Below, piece after piece: positions 9,758 through 19,121 of a stretch of 64,000 nt of DNA. Both the position numbers and the translations under genes were made by a program. The stretch covers positions 3,565,322 to 3,629,321 of the forward strand of contig NZ_CP039543.1 in assembly GCF_013085545.1 (NCBI RefSeq), given 5' to 3'. Every line of letters starts with the position of its first letter. Position 1 is the first letter of the stretch. Under the pieces are notes generated by a model. That model did no database searches. It worked only from the letters and a program-made list of their open reading frames with translations, and was not told the DNA's origin. Source of the DNA: Oceanidesulfovibrio marinus. Lineage in GTDB: Bacteria; Desulfobacterota; Desulfovibrionia; Desulfovibrionales; Desulfovibrionaceae.

Positions 9758-12700
9758 ATGGCCAGACCGGCAGTCAAGGTCTCTCGTGAAGTCTTGCAGT
9801 TTCCCATCGTCGCCATTGGCGCTTCTGCCGGTGGGCTTGAGACGCTGACGGCTCTTTTCAAGGCGCTGCCCGGAGACACCGGGGCCGCCTACGTGATCAT
9901 CACCCACATGCAGGCGGACCATAAAAGCATGCTGGGGGAGCTGCTTGCCGGCCACACCGATATGAAGGTTCTTGCGTCCAGCCAGGACCTGCTCCTGAGG
10001 CCCGACACCATCCACGTCATCCCGCCCGGCCACTGCATGACCATCTCCGGAGGCAGGCTGCAGCTCTGCAAGGGGGTGGACGAGCCCCTGCACCGCACCA
10101 TCGATACCTTCATGTCCTCCCTGGCCAGAGACCAGGGCGACAACGCCGTGTGCGTCATCCTGTCCGGCACTGGCTGCGACGGGGCCGGCGGCGTACGCGA
10201 GGTCCGGGAGTCTGGCGGGCTTGTCATCGTCCAGGAGCCGTCCACAGCCGCCCACCCCGGCATGCCGGCCTGCGCCAAGGAAACGGGCCTGGCAGACCTG
10301 AGCCTTAATATTCATGAGATCGCGGCCCGGCTGGCGGAGCACCTGCGTTTGTCCCGCCAGGAGGCCCTCAAGCCCGGAGCCGAGGAGGATCAGGAGACAC
10401 GCGAGCAGGTGCAGCGGATTCTGGGGAGCCTCAACCACGAGACAGCCCATGACTTCTCGGCCTACAAGACGAACACCATCATCCGCCGCATCCATAAGCG
10501 GATGCTGCTTTCCGCCATGTCGTCGCTCGGCGATTATGCGGCTTTCGTGGAAAAGGACAACGACGAGCGTGCGGCGCTGATCGGGGATCTGCTCATCGGC
10601 GTGACGCGCTTTTTTCGCGATGCAGACGCCTTCTCGCGAATTCGCAAGGAGGTCCTGCCCGAGATTTTTCGCGGCAAGGGGGAGGGCGAGCCCGTGCGCA
10701 TGTGGGTGGCGGGCTGCTCCACCGGCGAGGAAGCGTACTCCCTGGCCATGCTGGCGGCCGAACGCGGTGAGAAGGCCGACAAGGCCCACGACATAAAGAT
10801 ATTCGCGACCGACGTGGATACGCGATCGCTGGAGACCGCAAAGCGTGGGTTCTATCCGGCCACCATCGCCGAAGATATCTCGCCAGAGCTGCTGAAAAAG
10901 TACTTCAAAGCTACCTCCGGCGGTTTCGAGGTCGCCCCCCGTCTGCGGGACCTCATCGTCTTTGCCGAGCACGACCTGCTCAAGGACCCGCCCTTTACCA
11001 ACCTCGACTTCGTGTCCTGCCGCAACCTGCTCATCTATCTTGTCAACGACGCGCAGGCCAAGGTTGTTTCCTTTTTACACTATGCCCTGCGGCCCAAGGG
11101 GCTGCTCTTCCTGGGGCCTTCCGAGAGCCTGGGCGGCCAGGGCGGGCTTTTCGAGCCGCTGGACAAGAAGTGGCGTATCTACAGGCGCAAGGAAGGCATC
11201 AAGGACAGAGTGCGGCTGCCACACATTCCGCGCCAGGCGCTGGGCAACAGATTTACAGTACAGGATCTGGACAACCAGAGGCCGGAGCCCAGGGAGCTTC
11301 TGGGACAGGCGCTCATCGATCTGTATGGCCGGCCTTCCCTTCTGGTGGATCTGGACCTCAATGTGCTGCACATCCACGGGGACGTGAACGCCTTCCTCAA
11401 CTTCACGCCGGGCGGCATAACCAGCCATTTGTACAAGCTGGCCCGCAAGCCCTTGCGTCTCCAGCTCCGGTCCGCAGTAGGCAAGGCGCTGAAGGGCAAG
11501 GAGGCAGTGGAGGTGCGGGGCATTCGCCTGGAGGAGGGCGCTGGCCTCGTCGACCTCATGGTCAAGCCGCTGGAGATGTACGGCGGACAGTACCTGCTCA
11601 TCGCCTTCGAAGAGGTCCAGGGGATCGAAAATGTCGATCCGAATTTCCAGCTCGAAGGGTGTATAGACCGCGCTTTGGTGGAGCAGCTCGAAAACGAGCT
11701 GGACAGCTCGCGCAGCCAGCATCAGGAGGCTGTGGATGCCTACGAGGACGTCAACGAGGAGCTGAGAAGCTCCAACGAAGAACTCCTCAGTATGAACGAG
11801 GAGCTGCAATCCAGCTACGAGGAGCTGGAGACGGGCAAGGAGGAGCTGCAGGCCCTGAACGAGGAGCTTTCCATCTCCAACTGCGAGCTGCAGGCCAAGA
11901 TCGACGAGCTCGCCCTTTCCCAGACGTTTCTGGGGAACCTGCTGGAAAGCACCAAAGTGGCCACGGTTTTCCTCGATCGGGACATGCGCATTTTCCGCTT
12001 CACGCCGGTGGCGGCGGAGATCTTCCGCATTGTGGACACCGATGTGGGGCGCCCCATCGACCATGTGGTCAACATCCTGAGATCCGAGACCATCAAGGAA
12101 GACTCCCGCCGCGTGCTCGATACGTTGCAGCCCCTGGAGCGCGAAGTGCAGAGCCGCCAGGGAAAGTGGTATCTCAAGCGCATCATCCCTTATGTGGGCC
12201 CAAAAGGTGACGTGGACGGCGTGGTCATCACCTTTGCCGAAATCACGGACCTGAAGCACGCCCAGGAGCAGCTGGGCCAGCTGAACGCCGAGCTGGAGGC
12301 GCGAGTGGAAGAGCGGACGGCCCAGCTCGAAGCATCGAGCAGGAGAGCCGAGCGCCGCGCCGCCGAGCTGGACGCGGCCATGAACGCCATCACCGAAGGG
12401 GTGGTGGTCTTCGGGCCCGAAGCCGAGGTGCAGCGGATCAACGCGTCCGCCGAGACCCTGGTGGGAATTGCACCAGGCGCAATCGCAGCGGACGTGAACC
12501 AGCGGATCAGGTCGTTGAATATCTCCATTCCAGGCCACGGGCCGGCGAAGAGGGAAGATCTGCCCAGCTGGCGGGCCGTGCATGGCGAGGTCGTGCATGG
12601 ACAGGATCTGCTGTGGCAGACTCAGGACCATGAGGAGCCCATCTACCTCTCGGTCAGCGCAGCGCCCATTCGGGGGGCCGATGGCCCAATCCTGGGCGCC

Positions 12701-15451
12701 GTGGTCACCTTCCGCGACTGCACGCAGGAGCGCGAGGCGGCGCAGGCCCTGCGCGATCGCGAGGAGCGGCTCAAGCTGGCCCTGGAAAGCGGGCGGATGG
12801 GCATGTGGGAGTGGAACATGCACACCGGCAGCTCGCTCTGGAGCGACAGGGAGTACGAGCTGCTCGGCCTCCCTGCTGGAGACGGGCGCGAGAGCGCTGA
12901 GAGGTTTTTCGAGAGGGTCCATCCGGACGATCGGCCACAGGCCAGGGCGAGCCTGGAGGCTGCGGTGGAGCAGGGCGGCGATCTGCAGGAGGAGATGCGC
13001 ATCATTCGGCCGGACGGGGAAATCCGTTGGCTGGCCGCCGTGGGACGTATGTACCATGACGAGAAGGGGCACCCCCTGCGTGTGGTCGGGGTCCACTACG
13101 ACATTACCGAGCGCAAGCAGGCTGAAGAGGAGATTCGGAATCTGGCCAGGTTCCCCGAGGAGAACCCCAATCCGGTCATGCGCTTCGATGGCGATGGGAC
13201 CATCATCTACGCGAACAAGGCCAGCGCCCAGTTTCTCGAGCACTGGAGCTCCAAGGTGGGCGAACCGCCGTCCGATGAGCTCCGGAAGTTGATAGCGGCC
13301 ACCCTGAAAGAGGGCAAGGTCAGCATGTCCGAGGTGGAGCTGCCCGGCCAGACATTCGCCGTGGGCCTGGCTCCGGTCCGTGACGGCGGCTACGTCAACC
13401 TCTATGGCCTGGACATCACCGAGCGCAAGCAGATTGAAATGGCCCTGCGCGAGAGTGAAGAGAACTACCGACAGCTTGCCTCGGTCTTCCCCATAGCCGT
13501 GTACACCTGCGATGAAGACGGGATTATCACCTACTATAATGACCACGCGGTCAAAGTCTGGGGACGCAGGCCACGATTGGAGAATGCCGATCAGCGTTAC
13601 TGCACCTCCCTGGACATGTTCCGGCTGGACGGATCGGCCATGCCGCATGACGAGCGGCCCATGGTGCAGGCCCTGAGCAGGGGCGAGAGCTTCCGCGGCC
13701 GGGAGGTGATGATCAAGCAGCCTGACGGAATGCCTGTCATCATATCGGTCAACATCGATCCGATACGCGATGGCCAGGGACAGATTATCGGCGCCATCAA
13801 CGCCTTTATCGACGTAACCAGGAACAAGCAGGCCGAAGAAGCTCTGCAAAAGACCGAACAGGCGCAGAGGAAAACCCTGGAGCAGCTTCAGTTTATCGTC
13901 GAGGCCACGGACCTGGGCATCTGGTCCAACCCCCTTCCCCTCGGGAAGCTCGAATGGAACCGGCAGATCAAGGAGCACTTCTGGCTCTCCCCTGATGAGG
14001 AAGCGGACCTGGAATTTTTCTTCGACAGGCTGCACCCCGACGACCGGGAGCCCACCAGGCTCGCCATCGAAGAAGCTTTGGAAACAGGCGGCATTTTCGA
14101 TGAGAACTACCGCACCATAGCTCCTAATGGGCAGGAGAAGTGGATTCGGGCCATCGGTCAGGTCTCCTATGACGAAAAGGGCGAGCCCGAACGCTTTTCC
14201 GGCATTACCCAGGATGTGACCCTGCAGAAGCAGACCGAGGTCGAGCTCACCTACGCCAAGGAGCAGGCCGAGGCCGCCAACAAAGCGAAGTCCACCTTCC
14301 TGGCCAACATGAGCCATGAGATCCGGACGCCCATGAACGGCATTCTGGGTATGGCGGAGCTGGCCTTGATGAGCAGGCCCGGGGCGGAGGTGCGCGAGTA
14401 CCTCGAAGTGCTGCGGAGCTCGGGTGATCATCTGATGGATATCATCAATGATATTCTGGACCTGTCAAAGATAGAGGCCGGCAAGGTGATGCTGGCCCAG
14501 GCTCCGTTCTCAGTCGAAAAAGAGCTCGGCAGCGTGCTGCTGCCAATGCGTCGCTCGGCCAGCGATCGAGGGCTGGAGCTGAACGTGTCGATATCGCCGG
14601 ATGTGCCGCCGCAGCTCCGGGGTGACCCGGGCCGGCTCCGCCAGATTCTGGTCAATCTGATCGGCAACGCCATCAAGTTCACCCCTGAAGGCTGGGTGGA
14701 GGTCCGGGTGGCCGTCGATGAGACCGCCGGCAGCGACGTGCGGCTGCGCTTCGAGGTGGAGGATACGGGCGTGGGCATCCCCGGGGACGAGCTGGAGCAG
14801 ATCTTCGAAAGCTTCGCCCAGGGCTGGGCCTCGGCGCATCCGCAATATGGCGGCACAGGCCTGGGCCTGACTATTTCCCGCGAGCTGGTCGAGTTCCTTG
14901 GCGGAGAGATCTGGGTGGAGAGCGAGCTTGGCAAAGGCAGCACCTTCTACTTCACAGCCCACTTTGATGTGGATACAGCGGAGCAGGAAGCGCACGACGC
15001 CGACGCGGCCGAGGTCACAGCCTCCGGATTCCGTCCGCTCAAGGTGCTTCTGGCCGAGGACAACCCGGTCAACCAGGTCGTGATGCTGCACATGCTCGAA
15101 CGCGCAGGCCACGACGCCCTGCTGGCGGGCGACGGCCGCAAGGCTCTGGAGCTCCTGGCCGAAGGCGGTTTCGATGTGGTGCTGATGGATATCCAGATGC
15201 CGGAGATCAACGGCGACGAGGCCGTACGCCGCATCCGGGCTGGCGAGATCGAAGGCGTGGCCAGGGACATCCCGGTCATAGCGCTCACCGCCTACGCCAT
15301 GGAGGGTGACCGCGAGCGTTTTATCGAAACAGGCATGGACTACTACCTTGCCAAGCCCGTGGAGTACGCCCAGCTCTGCAAGGCGCTGGATGAAGTGGCG
15401 AGCAAACCTGGATGCGCCAGGCAACCACCGGCGGGTACAGACGACTCATGA
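9758..15451 (+). CDS. CheB-CheR-PAS hybrid histidine kinase (chemotaxis fusion protein)
   Basis: This 1897-residue cytosolic protein is a chain of signalling modules. First is a CheB-type methylesterase (about 15-200; Ser23 in GASAGG, His in ITHMQADH, Asp in GTGCDG) without its usual receiver. Next is a CheR-type methyltransferase (about 225-480; VAGCSTGEEAYS near 314-325, ATDVDTRSLE, SCRNLLIYL). A PAS-like segment and a long Glu-rich coiled coil (about 640-720) follow, then six PAS domains (about 725-1500). The end has HisKA (His1520 in MSHEIRTPMNG), HATPase (DTGVGIP, GTGLGLTIS) and a receiver (Asp1811 in LMDIQMP). All catalytic residues inspected are present. The ATG follows GGAGAG. No receptor or cheA gene is adjacent, so it probably works as an independent sensor; signal and target are unknown. 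Confidence 0.93.
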   Translation: MARPAVKVSREVLQFPIVAIGASAGGLETLTALFKALPGDTGAAYVIITHMQADHKSMLGELLAGHTDMKVLASSQDLLLRPDTIHVIPPGHCMTISGGRLQLCKGVDEPLHRTIDTFMSSLARDQGDNAVCVILSGTGCDGAGGVREVRESGGLVIVQEPSTAAHPGMPACAKETGLADLSLNIHEIAARLAEHLRLSRQEALKPGAEEDQETREQVQRILGSLNHETAHDFSAYKTNTIIRRIHKRMLLSAMSSLGDYAAFVEKDNDERAALIGDLLIGVTRFFRDADAFSRIRKEVLPEIFRGKGEGEPVRMWVAGCSTGEEAYSLAMLAAERGEKADKAHDIKIFATDVDTRSLETAKRGFYPATIAEDISPELLKKYFKATSGGFEVAPRLRDLIVFAEHDLLKDPPFTNLDFVSCRNLLIYLVNDAQAKVVSFLHYALRPKGLLFLGPSESLGGQGGLFEPLDKKWRIYRRKEGIKDRVRLPHIPRQALGNRFTVQDLDNQRPEPRELLGQALIDLYGRPSLLVDLDLNVLHIHGDVNAFLNFTPGGITSHLYKLARKPLRLQLRSAVGKALKGKEAVEVRGIRLEEGAGLVDLMVKPLEMYGGQYLLIAFEEVQGIENVDPNFQLEGCIDRALVEQLENELDSSRSQHQEAVDAYEDVNEELRSSNEELLSMNEELQSSYEELETGKEELQALNEELSISNCELQAKIDELALSQTFLGNLLESTKVATVFLDRDMRIFRFTPVAAEIFRIVDTDVGRPIDHVVNILRSETIKEDSRRVLDTLQPLEREVQSRQGKWYLKRIIPYVGPKGDVDGVVITFAEITDLKHAQEQLGQLNAELEARVEERTAQLEASSRRAERRAAELDAAMNAITEGVVVFGPEAEVQRINASAETLVGIAPGAIAADVNQRIRSLNISIPGHGPAKREDLPSWRAVHGEVVHGQDLLWQTQDHEEPIYLSVSAAPIRGADGPILGAVVTFRDCTQEREAAQALRDREERLKLALESGRMGMWEWNMHTGSSLWSDREYELLGLPAGDGRESAERFFERVHPDDRPQARASLEAAVEQGGDLQEEMRIIRPDGEIRWLAAVGRMYHDEKGHPLRVVGVHYDITERKQAEEEIRNLARFPEENPNPVMRFDGDGTIIYANKASAQFLEHWSSKVGEPPSDELRKLIAATLKEGKVSMSEVELPGQTFAVGLAPVRDGGYVNLYGLDITERKQIEMALRESEENYRQLASVFPIAVYTCDEDGIITYYNDHAVKVWGRRPRLENADQRYCTSLDMFRLDGSAMPHDERPMVQALSRGESFRGREVMIKQPDGMPVIISVNIDPIRDGQGQIIGAINAFIDVTRNKQAEEALQKTEQAQRKTLEQLQFIVEATDLGIWSNPLPLGKLEWNRQIKEHFWLSPDEEADLEFFFDRLHPDDREPTRLAIEEALETGGIFDENYRTIAPNGQEKWIRAIGQVSYDEKGEPERFSGITQDVTLQKQTEVELTYAKEQAEAANKAKSTFLANMSHEIRTPMNGILGMAELALMSRPGAEVREYLEVLRSSGDHLMDIINDILDLSKIEAGKVMLAQAPFSVEKELGSVLLPMRRSASDRGLELNVSISPDVPPQLRGDPGRLRQILVNLIGNAIKFTPEGWVEVRVAVDETAGSDVRLRFEVEDTGVGIPGDELEQIFESFAQGWASAHPQYGGTGLGLTISRELVEFLGGEIWVESELGKGSTFYFTAHFDVDTAEQEAHDADAAEVTASGFRPLKVLLAEDNPVNQVVMLHMLERAGHDALLAGDGRKALELLAEGGFDVVLMDIQMPEINGDEAVRRIRAGEIEGVARDIPVIALTAYAMEGDRERFIETGMDYYLAKPVEYAQLCKALDEVASKPGCARQPPAGTDDS

Positions 15452-15552
15452 CGAAGACGGGCAGGCCGGACGCGCCTGACCCACACCAACACCACGCCGT
15501 CGCCCGCATCGCCGGGTGAACGGATCGACATCGCAGGTCCCAAGCGACGGGG

Positions 15553-15594
15553 AAAACGGCGGTCGGGAGAGACAATCCCGGCCGCCGTTTTTCT
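15553..15594 (+). terminator. strong Rho-independent terminator after the CheB/CheR fusion
   Basis: AACGGCGG-T-CGGG and CCCG-G-CCGCCGTT form a long GC-rich stem around a short loop. It is followed by TTTTTCTT, about 100 bases after the stop codon. Confidence 0.93.
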
Positions 15595-16018
15595 TATGTG
15601 AACGGTGCAGGCGACCGGTTCCACGGTGCTCCTGCTGTCGGGCAGCACCATATTTCAAGGTAAAAAGGCCCCTGGCGCAGGGCTAATCGATTCGTGGAAT
15701 AGGCGTAGAGGGGCAGGGCATAAGGATCTGTCGCAGAAGGCGATGGCAGGAGCAGGAATGCGCAGGAAGGAATAGATTGCTGTCGCGATGTTACGCAGTA
15801 CACTATCTATTGCAAACGAGCGAATGAGTGAAATATCGGAAAGTTATTGTGAAAGTTATAACTATAGCATGAGCCGGGCAGATGCAGGAATTAACTACTC
15901 CATCAATAGGGATTGTAGCGTCATATGTTTTTGGAATGTATTTTTGGAGCAATACCGGCGTACTATTTGTAAAAATTAAAGAGGTAAAAAATTTTAGCAT
16001 GCAGGACGAGTTTATGCC

Positions 16019-16047
16019 TTGACACAAAAAGGTGACTTCTCTACCCT
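16019..16047 (+). promoter_or_regulatory. putative sigma-70 promoter of the IclR cluster
   Basis: TTGACA (16019-16024), a 17-base spacer and TACCCT (16042-16047). The -35 box is perfect and the -10 box is weak. The dyad at 16073-16090 would lie just downstream of the start point, where a bound repressor would block transcription. Confidence 0.45.
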
Positions 16048-16072
16048 CCGAGCTGTTCATGAAAAGGAACTC

Positions 16073-16090
16073 GGTTCATTATGATGAACC
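16073..16090. promoter_or_regulatory. palindromic operator 1 (probable IclR-family site)
   Basis: GGTTCAT, TATG, ATGAACC: seven-base arms with perfect symmetry. Its GGTTCA/TGAACC core is partly repeated in the larger dyad at 16191-16225, which supports binding by the same dimeric regulator. Confidence 0.65.
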
Positions 16091-16190
16091 AAACAGTGCG
16101 ATGATTACTCTACCGAGGACCGTAATGTGTAACTACGCCAAGCAAATTTCGCCCAAAGATGCCAAAGAGGCTCTTGTCAGGCAAAACTTT

Positions 16191-16225
16191 GTTCGTTATA
16201 TTGAACTTGGTTCAAAATAACGAAC
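16191..16225. promoter_or_regulatory. palindromic operator 2, overlapping the iclR leader
   Basis: Two 16-base arms (16191-16206 and 16210-16225) separated by TTG are complementary at 15 of 16 positions. The outer part is GTTCGTTAT/ATAACGAAC and the inner part TTGAAC/GTTCAA. The dyad ends next to the AAGGAG ribosome binding site of the regulator gene, suggesting autoregulation. It could also fold as an RNA hairpin that affects translation. Confidence 0.7.
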
Positions 16226-16239
16226 AAGGAGCGGTTCTC

Positions 16240-17016
16240 ATGGAAAAAGCAAAACAGAGTGGCCAGATTCCTGCAATTTCACGGGCTGTTGCAGTGCTCG
16301 ACTTTGTCGGGCTCAAGCCCGGTTGCAGCTTCACTACTATTCATTCTGAGCTCGGCCTGCCCAAAAGCAGCGCCTACATGCTCATCAAAACGTTGGTCTC
16401 CCTCGGCCTCTTACGCATTTCTTCCGGTGGTGGCTACACCCTCGGGCTGCGGCTTTTCGAGCTCGGCGCGCTCTCCGTTCGGCATCTCGATGTCCGGAAA
16501 GAAGCGCTGCCGTTGATGCGGAAGCTGACAGACGAGGTGCAGCTGACCAGCCACCTGGGAATCCTGGAAGGGGCCGAGGGCGTATACTTGGCAAAGGTGG
16601 AGTGCAATCAGGCAATTATCGTCAACTCGTGGGAAGGCAAGCGCGTGTCGTTGAACACCTCGGCGCTCGGCAAGAGCCTGCTGCTTTCCGCAGGCCCCGA
16701 GCTGTTCAATGAGCTTGTGCGGACCTTGCCCCTCCATCAGGCCACGAAGAACTCCATCATCACGCGCGAGGCTTTTATCGAGCACATCGAGGAGGCCCGG
16801 CGCAAGGGTTGGACCATTGACGACGAGGAGGCCGACGCCGGCACGCGATGCGTCGGCACGCCGGTGTACGGAATCCAGGGACCGCCCCTTTCCCTGAGTG
16901 TGGCCGGCCCGTCGAACCAGGTTCCATACCGCCGCATGGAGGAGCTCGCCCACAGCCTCATGGAAGTATCACGACAGCTTTCGCACAGTCTGGGTGTGCG
17001 TTTGCCCACGAGATAA
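16240..17016 (+). CDS. IclR-family transcriptional regulator
   Basis: The 258-residue protein has a winged helix-turn-helix (about 10-70; AISRAVAVLDFV, then LGLPKSSAYMLIKTLVSLGLL). It is followed by an IclR effector-binding domain (about 85-250; HLGILEGAEGVYLAKVE, LNTSALGKSLL, WTIDDEEADAGTRCVGTPVYG). Such proteins are dimeric repressors or activators that bind small metabolites. The ATG at 16240 is chosen because AAGGAG lies nine bases before it; an in-frame start 27 codons upstream would lie inside the operator. The stop is 20 bases before the lyase gene, so it is the first gene of the catabolic cluster. The two dyads upstream are its likely binding sites. Confidence 0.92.
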   Translation: MEKAKQSGQIPAISRAVAVLDFVGLKPGCSFTTIHSELGLPKSSAYMLIKTLVSLGLLRISSGGGYTLGLRLFELGALSVRHLDVRKEALPLMRKLTDEVQLTSHLGILEGAEGVYLAKVECNQAIIVNSWEGKRVSLNTSALGKSLLLSAGPELFNELVRTLPLHQATKNSIITREAFIEHIEEARRKGWTIDDEEADAGTRCVGTPVYGIQGPPLSLSVAGPSNQVPYRRMEELAHSLMEVSRQLSHSLGVRLPTR

Positions 17017-17036
17017 CAACAACGAAGGAATTGAAC

Positions 17037-17939
17037 GTGTTTGCTCTCGAAGGAATTTATCCAGCCATGCTCACCCCGTTTACGGAAGACCGGCAGATCA
17101 ACGAGCCGGTCCTGCGTGAAATGGTGGAGTTCATGATCACAAAGGGTCTGCACGGCCTTTTCCCCGTAAGCTCGTGTGGTGAGGCTATCCACCTGAGCCA
17201 TGAGGAGAAGTGCCACCTGATGGACATTGTGGTGGATCAGGCAGGGGGCAGGGTGCCTGTAACGCCGGGTGTTCCGGCCACGACGGCCGATGAGGCGATC
17301 AGCCTGGCGCATCATGCCAACAAGATAGGCTGCGCCGCAGTCGTTGCTTCAGCGCCGTACTATTACAAGGCCACAACATCCATGATGGAACAGTTCTTTG
17401 TCCGTGTGGCCAAAGAAAGCAACATGCCTGTGATCCTGTACAACATTCCGTTGTTCTCGCAGCCGCTGCCGTACGACGTCGTGGGGCGTCTGGCGTGTCT
17501 GCCCAATGTAGTGGGCATGAAGGACTCCAGCGGCAGCATCGTGGATTTTCTCCACTACAAGGACAGTGCGCGCGAGGCCGGCGGCGAGATCGCCATGCTC
17601 ACGGGCCGCGAGGAAGGTCTGCTGGCCAGCCTGCACATGGGCGGGAAGGGCTGCATGACGGCCACCTCCGGGATCATGCCCGAGGTCATGACCGGGATCT
17701 ACGGCGCTTTCCAGGCTGGAGAGTATGAAGCAGCCAGAGTCCTTCAGGAAAGCATTCTCGAACCCATCCGCGCCATGATGTTCGGCGCCGCTTTCCCCGT
17801 CGGCTTCAAGCTCGGTCTGGAGGCTCGCGGCTTCCCCATGGGACCGCCGCGCGTGGATCTGAGCGCGAAAGAGGCCGATGGCGTCGCACTGTTGAAGGAG
17901 CGGATCGCCTCTCTGCTCAATCCGTCGAATACGTCCTAA
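17037..17939 (+). CDS. DapA-family (dihydrodipicolinate synthase/N-acetylneuraminate lyase superfamily) aldolase
   Basis: The 300-residue TIM-barrel protein forms a Schiff base between a Lys and a 2-oxo acid, usually pyruvate. Lys162 in GMKDSSG and Tyr135 in LYNIP align with the catalytic Lys and Tyr of the family. The GTTGE motif of true DapA is replaced by SSCGE (45-49), so lysine biosynthesis is unlikely. The GTG at 17037 has AAGGA eight bases upstream; earlier start codons lie inside iclR. With the TRAP transporter, hydroxyacid dehydrogenase and HpcH/HpaI aldolase downstream it probably cleaves a 2-keto-3-deoxy acid derived from an imported substrate. The exact substrate cannot be read from the sequence. 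Confidence 0.88.
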   Translation: MFALEGIYPAMLTPFTEDRQINEPVLREMVEFMITKGLHGLFPVSSCGEAIHLSHEEKCHLMDIVVDQAGGRVPVTPGVPATTADEAISLAHHANKIGCAAVVASAPYYYKATTSMMEQFFVRVAKESNMPVILYNIPLFSQPLPYDVVGRLACLPNVVGMKDSSGSIVDFLHYKDSAREAGGEIAMLTGREEGLLASLHMGGKGCMTATSGIMPEVMTGIYGAFQAGEYEAARVLQESILEPIRAMMFGAAFPVGFKLGLEARGFPMGPPRVDLSAKEADGVALLKERIASLLNPSNTS

Positions 17940-18016
17940 CAAGGTAAGGTATCCAGTTCGCCAGTCTGCCTTGGCGTGCATTGTCAACGTCCCTTTAGCC
18001 CCTTGAGGAGCATCGA

Positions 18017-19009
18017 ATGAAAGCGACGAAAGTATTAGCCCTTTTGGTGTGTGCTCTGCTTCTGGCAGTAACCGTACAGTCGGCTCATGCAGAAAAAGTC
18101 ATCAAGGTAGGTCATGCAACGCCCGAGACCGACGCCATGCATCTCGCGTGGGTCTTCTTCAAGGAAAAGGTCGAAGCCAGGACCAACGGCGACATCCGTG
18201 TCGAAATCTATCCCAATGCGGCCCTCGGCAACGACCGCGAGCTGTACGAAGCCGTCATGCTCGGCGACGTGACCTGCTGCTCCGGCTCCAGCTCTCCTCT
18301 GGCCGCTTTCGTTCCCGATCTCTTCGTTCTGGACGTACCCTTTACGTTCCCCTCCCGCGAGGCCGTGTGGAAGGCGCTCGACGGTCCGCTGGGCCAGGCC
18401 CTGGACAAGAAGATGGCCGCCAAGGGCATCGTGAACCTGGGCTACTGGGAAAACGGTTTCCGCAACATTACCAACAACATCCGCCCCATCCGCGAAGCCA
18501 AGGACCTGGAAGGCATCAAGCTGCGCACCATGGAGAACCCCATCCACATGGCCGCCTGGAAAGCGCTTGGCGCCAACCCCACGCCCATGTCCTTCGGCGA
18601 GGTCTTCACCGCGCTGCAGCAGGGCACCGTGGACGGCCAGGAAAACCCCTACGCCCTGATCTACAACTGCAAGTTCTTTGAAGTGCAGAAGTATATCTCC
18701 AACACCCGCCACATCTTCACCTCCTACATTCCGGTCATCAACAAGGAGTTCCTGGACGATCTGAGCGACGAAGAACGCGAGATCATCCTCACCACGGGCA
18801 AAGAGATGCGCGACTACCAGCGCAACCTGGCCGTCGAGCTGGAAGACAAGTGCCGCAAGGGCATCCTGGACAGCGGCATCGAGTTCGCCGACCTCACGCC
18901 CGAAGAACGCAGCACCTTCCGCATCGCCATCGAACCTGCCCTCGAGATGGCTGAAGAGCGCGTCTCTCCTGAGACCATCGAGATCTTCCGGAATACAGTG
19001 CTGAAGTAG
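18017..19009 (+). CDS. dctP: TRAP transporter periplasmic substrate-binding protein (DctP family)
   Basis: The 330-residue product has a signal peptide (about 1-25, ending SAHA-EK) and the DctP fold: KVGHATPETDAMHLAW, the segment LEGIKLRTMENPIHMAAWKA with the Arg that normally binds a substrate carboxylate, and GEVFTALQQGTVDGQENP. TRAP receptors deliver organic acids to the DctQM permease, driven by a sodium gradient. GAGGAG precedes the ATG. Its gene follows the lyase by 77 bases. A strong hairpin separates it from dctQ, a common way to keep the binding protein in excess. The ligand is probably a sugar acid or hydroxy acid, judging from the neighbours. Confidence 0.93.
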   Translation: MKATKVLALLVCALLLAVTVQSAHAEKVIKVGHATPETDAMHLAWVFFKEKVEARTNGDIRVEIYPNAALGNDRELYEAVMLGDVTCCSGSSSPLAAFVPDLFVLDVPFTFPSREAVWKALDGPLGQALDKKMAAKGIVNLGYWENGFRNITNNIRPIREAKDLEGIKLRTMENPIHMAAWKALGANPTPMSFGEVFTALQQGTVDGQENPYALIYNCKFFEVQKYISNTRHIFTSYIPVINKEFLDDLSDEEREIILTTGKEMRDYQRNLAVELEDKCRKGILDSGIEFADLTPEERSTFRIAIEPALEMAEERVSPETIEIFRNTVLK

Positions 19010-19080
19010 TCCGCACGACTTCTGTTCCCGACCTTTGAATTGAGCGAAGACTTCTTTTGGAGGGCCTTCGATTGGAAACA

Positions 19081-19109
19081 CCGTGCCGGAGTATCTGGCT
19101 CCGGCACGG
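19081..19109 (+). promoter_or_regulatory. intercistronic hairpin between dctP and dctQ
   Basis: CCGTGCCGGAG and CTCCGGCACGG form an 11-pair perfect stem around a seven-base loop. There is no T run, so it is more likely an RNA-stability or attenuation element that raises dctP over dctQM than a full terminator. It covers the GTG at 19083, making that codon an unlikely dctQ start. Confidence 0.75.
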
Positions 19110-19121
19110 ATGGAGGCGGAC

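Larger units (their letters stand above)
15595..16239. other. gene-less AT-rich stretch upstream of the IclR cluster
   Basis: From about 15780 the base composition becomes AT-rich. No convincing gene was seen. The distal part holds the promoter and two operators annotated separately. Confidence 0.6.

Noticed and set aside
19083-19121. GTG at 19083 as the dctQ start
   Set aside because: It lies inside an 11-pair hairpin and adds 13 residues not typical of DctQ; the ATG at 19122 has GGAGG at the right distance.
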